From positions 6,138,001 to 6,202,000 of the forward strand of contig NC_092679.1 in NCBI RefSeq assembly GCF_964355755.1: 64,000 bases of DNA. The letters run 5' to 3'. Positions 56,628 through 64,000 of the stretch are shown in pieces. Under the pieces are notes generated by a model. That model was not told the DNA's origin, did no database searches, and worked only from the letters and a program-made list of their open reading frames with translations. How positions within the stretch are numbered: position 1 is the stretch's first letter; each line of letters starts with the position of its first letter. The translations under genes were made by a program, and so were the position numbers. This stretch comes from Antedon mediterranea. Lineage: Eukaryota; Echinodermata; Crinoidea; Comatulida; Antedonidae.

Positions 56628-59600
56628 ATGGCATTGGAAGCGCAGACCATCATAGGCATAGGAAAGGGATTTACACCTTCTGCCATGGAAAATTCACTTC
56701 AACCTATTTCTGGTTTTGAGGATAATTTTGATCCATTCGGAATTTCCAAGCAAGAAAATGCAATCAAGAAAAAATTACCAGTTCTCGAAAGAAGAAAATC
56801 TGAGGATTACTTGGCTTCATTGGGTAAGTAAAAGGGCTAGTTTTTTTTATTTAAAAGTTTACAATACAATGTATATTTAATATTACTATTTTTATTAGGC
56901 CTATTTTATTATATTATTAAATAAGAAAGTGGTTCTACTATACTAAGTTATTAGGGCCTAGTGAGTACTAGATAGTAGTACTAGTAGTATTATACTGTTG
57001 GGTTACATTTTTTCCTTTTCATAATATCAGTAAGCAAAAATAAAAATCAGAGAAATAAAAAAGTATGTGATTTTTTTTTGTTCTTTATTATTTAATATTA
57101 ACTATATATTTTTAAAATTCAAATAATCAATTCAAATTAATTGTTTACTCATTATTTTTTGTATTATAATATTAGTGTATTTTGAAAAAACAGGACAATT
57201 TTTAAAAATTTTTTTTATATTAATAAAATAGATAAAATACTTATATTAATAGGCCTACTAACCTACTGTAAACAAACATATACACTGTCAGATTTGATAT
57301 GGTGCAAAGTCTATGATTTATAAATTTGTTACGGTCACTTAAATTTCCCACATATTGCAATTGTGCTGTACTATGACCATCAATATTTATGGACAATAAT
57401 CTAACGACAAGTTAGTAAATAGATCAGTAACTTAGCAAGAGTACAGTTGGTCTGCATTATTAAAATGTGAAGTGAAATTTATTAATATTGAATTGCTAAC
57501 AAATTAGTGAAGTATAGTGAGATTATGTTACATAGATTTAGTTAGTGGTTGCTGTAGACTATATTATTAATTTCCTGTTTTGTGTATTATATTAATGATT
57601 TTATGTTAATTTAAAGGAAATATTCTATTTCTTAAGACTATGATAACATTTACCTTTAGCCTATATATATGATTCAATTGGGTATTGCTACAGTAAACAC
57701 CGCAACCCCCGCAAACCTCCAAAAAAACATAGCAAACCCCATCGAACCAACATAAAAGTGATTGAATCATGTAGTGTACAACCCACTGGGTATATCCATG
57801 TAAAAAAAAAATTTAATTTCTACTGTTAACAACTTATTTTTGGGGTAAAACATCATTTTTTGGTCAAAAATGATTGCTAAACCCCGCAAACCTCCAAAAA
57901 ACCATAGCAAACCCCACCGAACCAACATAAAAGTGATTGAATAATGTAGTGTACAACCCACTGGGTATATAAATTATTAAATTTCTACTGTTAACTACTT
58001 ATTTTTGGGGATAAAACATAATTTTTTGGTTAAAAATTAGCAATCATTTTTGACCAAAAAATGATGTTTTACCCCAAAAATAATTAGTTAACAGTAAAAA
58101 TGTATTATTTTTTTTACATGGATATACCCAGTGGGTTGTACACTACATGATTCAATCACTTTTATGTTGGTTCGATGGGGTTTGCTATGTTTTTTTGGAG
58201 GTTTGCGGTGTTTAGCAATACCCATTCAATTCATCATTTTCTTGAACATATATTTTGACGGATGTGTGTGTGTTATTTGCACTGTATCAATCAATCTCTT
58301 TTATTCATCTCATTAAAGTAAAACAAATTTAAATAAGATGAAAGGGACCTCCAGGAAAAACCCCAAGGGGATTGTGATAGGATCCCACAAAAAACCAATT
58401 ACATTAAGATTAAAAATAAATAACCTGTATAGACAATAGACCATGATAGGGATAAACAGGGGGCGCGCATTGTTTAAAGGTGTATTGTCCCCCAAAATCA
58501 TGAAAAATGAAAATTACTAAAATCAGACTTTGAATATTTTTTCAAGTGAATCACTTGAGGAGTATAAAATAAATCTGAAAAAAATAATGTTTTCACTTAT
58601 AAAATGACAAAATAAACCAAATCAACCAAAAATCCAATTTTACTATTTTTTGCTTTAAATTACAGTTATTTTCAGGTAAATAATTTGTTTTGATCCAATT
58701 TTTGGTCAAAATGGATAACAATTATTTTACATTAAAATTGCATATTCAACAACAACAACAACAACATTTTTTTTAGGGGGACAATACATCTTTAAGGAAT
58801 AGCATTGCCAGGATGCGATATTTAATTTTGTAAATAAGTTTGGGACCCCTCATAAAAAGTCACAAAATAAACATGAATATTCATTAGTCACATCCATAAA
58901 GGTGTGACGTAAGAATTGAGCTAACTACAATTCTCTAATGCAAACGATTTCGGTCGAGCCGTTTGTGTAGTCCAGTGGATAAGACTATGGACTTTACATG
59001 TCGTTTTATGGGGTTCGACTCCAATGAGCTACTTCTTTTACTTTTTTATAGTGAGAGAGGTTTAGTTATATTTAGGAAGTAGTTCAGCTATCTTTCACGT
59101 GGGGTCCCCAACTTATGTACAAAAATAAAATCGCTGTAACGACAACCACTGGCATAATACTGTAAAACCTCGAAAAGAAGCCCATGGGCTTCTTTTTTAG
59201 TGCTCTTGGGTGGGCTTCTTTTCAAGATGGGCTTCTTTTCGAGCTGGGCTTCTTTTCGAGAGTACTTTTGCAAACTGTAGAGGGGGGCTTCTTTTCGAAA
59301 TGAATGCTGTAAATTTTGTGAATTTCTACTACAATAATGTGACTTTTGAGACATTTTTTCAACCATGAAATTATGTTTAATATACCAATTAAAAAACAAT
59401 ATAAAAAGCAAAAAAACAGTCCTATGATTCACCGTCAAATACAATAATTTCGTCATCATCTCAATACAGTATGAGTAGTCTATCTCGAAATGAAGCCCAT
59501 ACTATCTTGAAAAGAAGCCCAGGGGGCTTCATTTCGAGATGGACTTCTTTTCGAGAGTACTTTTGCAAACTGTAGAGAGGGGCTTCTTTTCGAGATGGCC

Positions 59601-62600
59601 TTCTTTTTGAGGTTTAAGCCCATGAGCTTCTTTTCGAGGTTTTACGGTATTATACTGTATATATTTGGCCACGTTGCTTAGTATAAATATAGTATGATTG
59701 GTTGGTTGTTCATAGTCATAGTGGTTCTTTTTTATTTAAAACTGATTAAATTTGCAATCAGAATTAAAAACAATGCAAACATCAGTAAATTACCTTCTTG
59801 TTTTATTATTTTATTGCAATTTCTATCTGTTTGTCAATGGATGAATGGATTATCACCAGAGTCAACTTGCTATTGGAGGTTTCTTTGCTATCCCTGTCAA
59901 ATTAAAAATATTTCTTACAAAAAAAACGCCGCTCACTTGTTGACGTAACAGTTTTAAATATATATTGTCAGCAAATGTTTTCATAGACTCTCTTCTCCCA
60001 GACATGCGTTAAGGTTTAATTTGAACATGGCCCATCCTAGTTTACAAATTATCAAAACGTCAGCCTCTAGAACTATAACTTGCTGCTTGATAGCTTCTGA
60101 ATATTGTAGTATGCTGGGGATGTAGCTGGCTAAAGCAGCAGCGTGAAAATGAAAAAAAATATAGCAGCCTGTGAATATGTGATTAATTTACAACAACCCA
60201 AGGAGTGATGGTGCATCTTTAAAGCAATCAAATAATATACATAATGTACAGTACACTAACTTTTCCATTAGTGATGGAAGTTAATTCCCTTTAATACTAA
60301 TTACTAAATACTGTATTAGTGCCACGCCCCCTGGTAAAAAGAGGCACAGGTCAAAGGTCACTTACTCAATTAGCAAATTATGATCCCCAACAGAGATGAC
60401 TCAATTATTGAGACACAAACACAAGGGATAATTTCTACAACAATTTTGATTAGAAATTTTTGCTATGTTAATCAAAATTAATACTGATTAGCAAAACTCA
60501 GTTTTTCCGCAGCAAGTTTTTATAATAAAAAATATGATAGTGCCAGAATTAGAGTAGACATAGAGAATTTCATTTTTTGCGACAGTTTGAGTTATACATT
60601 CATCCCAAATTTATAATATACCTAGGCCTAAACCATATTAGTAGCACATAGTAAGTGAAATATTGTAATAATCAATTTTTTGTGTGCCTTAGTAATAAAA
60701 ATAGTCATGTTATATGATTGATATACTGTATAAGTTGTTTTAAATCTGTGTATAAACTGAATAAAGGTTTTTAAAATTAATGTAATTGGGAGCATGTATA
60801 GGGTTCAATCCTAGGTACAGTATGTAACTCTTTCAGCTCTACTCCCTAAGCCTCAAATAAGATTTAGTTTTTTTTAAATGTATTTATTCTTTATACTGGG
60901 TAGGGTATACTGTTCTCCCAGAGGGCCCAGAGTTTGTGACAGTGGCTGTACTGTATGTTAACTAGTACACCGGGGTAACCGCCTACTCATCTCAAAAGAT
61001 GTACTAGGTTCTTTAAAGTGCGTATAGAGCCAGATGATGTGTACACTGGACCTACAGTTTATAGTCCTTATCCGAGAAGACTTGTTCTACCACCAGAACC
61101 ATGGAGCGAGTTAGCCTCGAACCCTTGCCGATATTATGGCTATGCATTACGGTTCCACTGTCTTAATCACTCGATCACTCGCTCATAGTTTATAAGCACG
61201 ATAAATTATAAAATAGTTTATTATCCATCCTGTAATTGGCGAGTTGCTAAAAAATGCATGAAATAATAATAAATTTTTTTAATGCAGAGAGTTGTACCCT
61301 CCAATCCCACATATGGAAATAAAGATGATTTTATTCATTTATTACCTGATGGTGATTCACATTGTAGACATGATGTCTATTTAATGTTGTCTAAAACAGA
61401 AAAACAAAACTTGGTCATAGATCGTTTTCTTTTGCAGCACCCACACTCTGGAATTCACTCCCCCCACAAATTAAACACTGCTCTTCTGTTACCTTATTAC
61501 CTTTAAAAAGTTGCTCAAAACTCATTTTTTCGACCACTAACATGCCCAGCGCCTTTGATTTTGTACCTCGGTCTTTGAATTGACGCTTTATAAATATTGA
61601 TATAATAATATAATAATAATAATATAATTTATCTGCCATGTCCCCGGCCATGTCTATGCATAAATATTTGATGAGAAATACTGTATAATAATCAGATTTC
61701 CACGATTGTTTTGTGGTGTATGATGCTGACACTGATTTTCAAAGTTCAATATTACAAAAAATTGCTTTTTAATTTCCGGTAACTGATCTCAGCTGGTCCT
61801 CGGGGGACATTTTGATAACATTGGTTTTACATGACCCGTTACAGTAGGTGCAGGAACGCTTGCCTACAGTAGTAGTAGCAATTGAATTTGATTTTTCATT
61901 TGAGTTTTATTAATCAAAACCAATAATGTAATTTCTCCAATTGAAAAACTTGGCGACACCCATCAAAATAGGCAAGTTACTAATTTATAAAAAAGTTATC
62001 ACTAAGTATTTTAATATTACTGTAGTACTGTATTTGTAACACATACACATTCTAAGAAATTAATATGTTTTATTATAATTAATAGATCGTTTTACTTGTT
62101 TTTATAACTATTGTTTTATAGCTATTATTGAAAAACTAAAATACATTTTAAAGAATACAGTACATTATTTATTTTAATTTTATTTTATTCATACTCATTC
62201 AACAGTGTAAAACCCGCCCCTTACAGAATGGAATAAACTATACCATATAAATATATATAAATCTTAAAACCTAACAATACAAATTTAAACAATTTTACTA
62301 ATTTTATTAAAAAACAATTATAACTGTCAAAAAAGAGATCAATAGAATTATCTTTAACAACACAATTATTAAAAAGAAGACAAATACGTGAGATAAATCC
62401 ATTCTTGGTAACATTGACACGACAATACGGCACATAAAGAAGATTACATTTGGAATTACGAGTACGACAACCAACAGCTTTAACATGAAAGGAAAACAAG
62501 GAGATAAAATTACAATTGAAACGGGAATTCATACATTTATACAAAAACTGAAGATTGAAAATGGAACGACGAGAGACAAGAGAAGGAAGAGAGACAGACA

Positions 62601-63056
62601 AAGGAGGACAGTGACAAGTAGAATACACAAAACGAACAAAACGATCTTGGACTCTTTATAATTAGTTTAATTACAATTATTTTGTTATTATTAATTTTAA
62701 TGCACAGTAACACCATAAGTTGTATATTGCTTCTTACAGAATCTAAACTAGAAAGATTGAAACATACTTCAAGAAATGCATGCTCAAAAGAAATGATTCG
62801 ATCACTTCAAGCTGCAAAAGAAGGAACTGTTAAACAGCTTGTTATGACCAGCCAAGATTTAATCATTGATGATGGTATAAACGAAGAAGAAATGCACTCA
62901 AGCATAGTAAAGAGACGAATGTTTCCTGAACAAGCACGTACCATGGAGGAGGTCCAGTGTTTAGTTGAAAAAGATTATCTTAATAAATATTCACAAGAAT
63001 CTAAACTGGCAAGTAAAAGGAAGATGCTACAAAGAAGCAAATCATGTGCTACTTGA
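56628..63056 (+). CDS. Unrecognised 170-residue protein, two exons
   Basis: Exon 1 56628-56823 (ATG to GTAAGT donor, phase 1) joins exon 2 62740-63056 (acceptor TTCTTACAG, stop TGA) in frame. I do not recognise a family. The N-terminal half is acidic and polar with FEDNFDPFGIS, a motif with DPF (the type bound by clathrin adaptor ears and EH-like modules, but one copy proves nothing). The splice joins RRKSEDYLASL to ESKLERLK, giving a heptad-like amphipathic stretch at about residues 55-75. The rest is charged and helix-prone (EEVQCLVEKDYL) and ends in a basic RKMLQRSKSCAT tail. No signal peptide or membrane segment; probably cytosolic or nuclear. The in-frame junction and strong splice sites make this a real gene; more exons inside the 5.9-kb intron are possible but not needed. 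Confidence 0.75.
56824..57689 (+). other. Intron of the 170-residue protein gene, 5' part
   Basis: AT-rich intron sequence with several AGGCCTA-type short palindromes; nothing recognised. Confidence 0.5.
57690..58222. repeat. 190-bp unit, two direct copies and one inverted copy
   Basis: Each unit contains CCGCAAACCTCCAAAAAA, AACATAAAAGTGATTGAAT, GTGTACAACCCACTGGGTAT and TTATTTTTGGGG. Units at about 57700-57885 and 57885-58035 are direct; 58040-58222 is inverted. The 57700 and 58040 units together form a long foldback. Intronic. The two open frames that start MGCTLH come from opposite arms and are not genes. Confidence 0.9.
58476..58795. mobile_element. Family C MITE-like element
   Basis: AAAGGTGTATTGTCCCCCA at the left, GGGGGACAATACATCTTTAA at the right, interior with CACTTATAAAATGACAAAAT and GGATAACAATTAT. 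In the intron of the 170-residue protein gene. A (CAA)n run sits near the right end. Confidence 0.9.
58965..59100 (+). mobile_element. tRNA-like SINE head
   Basis: TAGTCCAGTGGATAAGAC (A-box-like) and GGGGTTCGACTCC (B-box-like) are 40 bp apart; the acceptor stem does not close, so this is a SINE head rather than a tRNA gene. The 3' end of the element is unclear. Confidence 0.55.
59157..59650. mobile_element. Inverted-repeat element with GAAGCCC/GGGCTTC array
   Basis: Ends ATACTGTAAAACCTCGAAAA and TTTTCGAGGTTTTACGGTAT are inverted. Between them GGGCTTCTTTTCGAGATGG-type blocks recur about ten times in both orientations. About 490 bp, so a MITE-like element with subterminal repeats. The 123-residue minus-strand frame across it is not a gene. 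Confidence 0.85.
59651..60779 (+). other. Intron; nothing recognised
   Basis: AT-rich intronic sequence of the 170-residue protein gene. The 84-residue frame at 59694-59948 begins with a hydrophobic stretch but shows no family feature or splice context. Confidence 0.4.
60780..60865 (+). mobile_element. SINE type 3 fragment
   Basis: GGGTTCAATCCTAGG (B-box-like) and CTTTCAGCTCTACTCCC match the minus-strand element at 46165-46372. Confidence 0.6.
60950..61190 (-). mobile_element. tRNA-derived SINE (type 2)
   Basis: On the minus strand GTGATCGAGTGATTAAGAC (A-box-like) and AGGGTTCGAGGC (B-box-like) precede a body identical in layout to 43190-43515 (GAACAAGTCTTCTCGG, ACTATAAACTGTAGG, GGCGGTTACCCCGG). 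61190-61255 upstream of it matches, inverted, a piece of the 46165 SINE. Confidence 0.75.
61430..61560 (+). mobile_element. LINE (CR1/L2-like) C-terminal remnant
   Basis: Frames give APTLWNSLPPQIKHCSS and, continuing, LLPLKSCSKLIFSTT, the usual C-terminal pattern of CR1/L2 reverse transcriptase proteins. Followed closely by an (ATA)n run at 61600-61630. Dead fragment. Confidence 0.6.
62221..62665 (-). mobile_element. LINE (jockey/CR1-type) reverse transcriptase C-terminal fragment
   Basis: A minus-strand frame starting RFVRFVYSTCHCPPLS continues LPSLVSRRSIFNLQFLYKC, CNFISLFSFHVKA, and ends near LFFDSYNCFLIKL. The arrangement R-R--DL-FLYK-..-LL--I-FHVP-..-R..-R---LFN---..ID-F--S---F is the C-terminal tail typical of jockey-like LINEs. 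It stops at a terminator without the polymerase core, 75 bp before the second exon of the 170-residue protein gene. Reads open over about 145 codons, so it is fairly young. Confidence 0.7.
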
Positions 63057-63066
63057 TTTCAAACAT

Positions 63067-63316
63067 GTACCGATACCATGGAGGAGGTACCGATACCCTG
63101 GAGAAGGTACCGATACCAAAAAAGGAGGTACCGATACCATGGAGTAAGTACCGATACCATGGAGTAGGTACCGATACCATGGAGTAGGTTCCGATACCAT
63201 GGAGGAGATACCGATACCATGGAGGAGGTACCGATATTATGGAGGAGGTACCAATACCATGGAGTAGGTACCGATACCATGAAGAAGGTACAGCACCAAT
63301 ACCATGGAGGAGGTAC
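63067..63316 (+). repeat. 20-bp minisatellite immediately after the stop codon
   Basis: Unit GTACCGATACCATGGAGGAG, about 12 copies with small changes (GGAGTAG, GGAGAAG, one with an A run). It starts 10 bp after the TGA of the preceding gene and therefore should lie in its 3' UTR. The units carry GGTACC (across the junction) and CCATGG palindromes. The two overlapping minus-strand frames of about 90 residues exist only because of the repeat. Confidence 0.95.
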
Positions 63317-64000
63317 AAAGTTGAAAACCATCAGGTTTACTTTCACTCTCCAACACAGGACATTTTATTCACAATGCATCGTTTCTTAGAAATGTCAAAT
63401 GTTTTAAAGAAAAGAATAAGGAACTCACAAGTCTTGAATATTGAGTCCAGATAAATGGAAAATACTGGAAATAGTCATCTTCCATGACCTGGATTAAACG
63501 TTATATTACAGTGGACTCTCATTGAGACATTTGTTGGAAAATATTATCTAGAGTATTTTTAAATAAATTCTAGTTTTGTTGTTATAAAGCTTTTGTAGAA
63601 AACAATTGTGCAATGAATAAGTGGTTGAATCAATGAAGATAATTTTGTAAAAATGTTAACAAATCTATCTAGTCTTTGTTTTTCTAAGTGAAACAATTGT
63701 AACATTCAGTGTTTTTTTAAAACAGTTATGTGTTTACAAATTCAAAGAAAATATTCCAAATGTCATAAAACATACCTCAGAAACACATATTCAGATTACT
63801 TTTGTATTTTTAAAATATATATTTGTTTATTGCACGATTTGCTTGTCTTTTATCTTTTCTGTAGCCTATAGAAATCTCATCTTATTCCCTCATCTCCTAT
63901 TCCCTCATCTCCTATTCCTTTAATTCCCACATTTTTAATTCCACATATCTGACTTGATTCCCAAATATCTGATTTCCATATCTGATTCCCACTTATTCCA
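63317..64000 (+). other. 3' flank; likely 3' UTR and spacer
   Basis: AATAAA near 63561 is the first good poly(A) signal after the minisatellite. Downstream is AT-rich, ending in a CTCATCTCCTATTCC tandem patch at 63885-63920. No gene seen before the window end. Confidence 0.45.

Noticed and set aside
57767-58316. Two frames starting MGCTLH on opposite strands, looking like a paralogous gene pair
   Set aside because: They are the two arms of an inverted repeat and have no splice or domain features.
58965-59040. tRNA gene
   Set aside because: A/B boxes only; the acceptor stem does not close.
62221-62628. A 135-residue secreted or membrane protein gene on the minus strand
   Set aside because: Its pattern is that of a LINE reverse transcriptase tail, and it is antisense inside an intron.
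63049-63346. Two overlapping minus-strand frames of 89 and 95 residues with WYRYLLHGIGT-like repeats
   Set aside because: They arise from the 20-bp minisatellite, which happens to lack stops in these frames.
1-64000. A bacterial-style defence or biosynthetic cluster
   Set aside because: All supported genes are spliced animal genes on both strands with large introns; nothing suggests a prokaryotic system or a recent transfer.

Overview
This is a eukaryotic, AT-rich, intron-rich and transposon-rich window. The gene set (an invertebrate-style PTK7, a two-DNA-binding-domain nuclear receptor, an ASPHD-type hydroxylase and an H1 gene with a metazoan histone 3' stem-loop) points to an invertebrate animal. 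The combination, with short SPKK motifs at the H1 N-terminus, makes an echinoderm or other non-chordate deuterostome my best guess, but the species cannot be read from the sequence. There are no prokaryotic features. Layout: (1) 2756-10517, plus strand, the 3' two thirds of a PTK7/off-track gene: four Ig domains, one membrane helix and a pseudokinase; its first exons lie outside the window. (2) 10518-36420, about 26 kb without a gene I can support, filled with short inverted-repeat (MITE-like) elements, LINE tails, a Helitron-like element and a perfect 9-copy minisatellite. (3) 36422-47236, plus strand, nine coding exons for a nuclear receptor with two complete tandem zinc-finger DNA-binding domains, a long hinge and a ligand-binding domain ending in an AF-2 helix; about 797 residues. 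(4) 50992-53287, minus strand, a complete three-exon aspartate beta-hydroxylase domain protein (ASPHD type, 306 residues). (5) 54115-54744, minus strand, an intronless replication-type linker histone H1 with TATA box and canonical 3' stem-loop. (6) 56628-63056, plus strand, a two-exon gene for an unrecognised 170-residue coiled-coil-prone protein, with a 20-bp minisatellite starting 10 bp after its stop. The genes look functionally unrelated; I see no operon or pathway cluster. PTK7 acts at the plasma membrane in planar cell polarity/Wnt signalling, the receptor and H1 act in the nucleus, and the hydroxylase is a predicted membrane-anchored Fe(II)/2-oxoglutarate enzyme. The most notable item is the receptor: both DNA-binding domains carry introns at exactly the same two places, so the gene itself records the exon duplication that made it. 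The repeat fraction is also informative: at least three MITE-like families recur 6-9 times each across the 64 kb, several inside introns, and one has duplicated a splice acceptor of the ASPHD gene. Repeat families are named here A (TIR with CTCTGTCTACACTATCAAAC), B (ends GGTTCCCACTAG) and C (ends AAAGATGTATTGTCCCCC).
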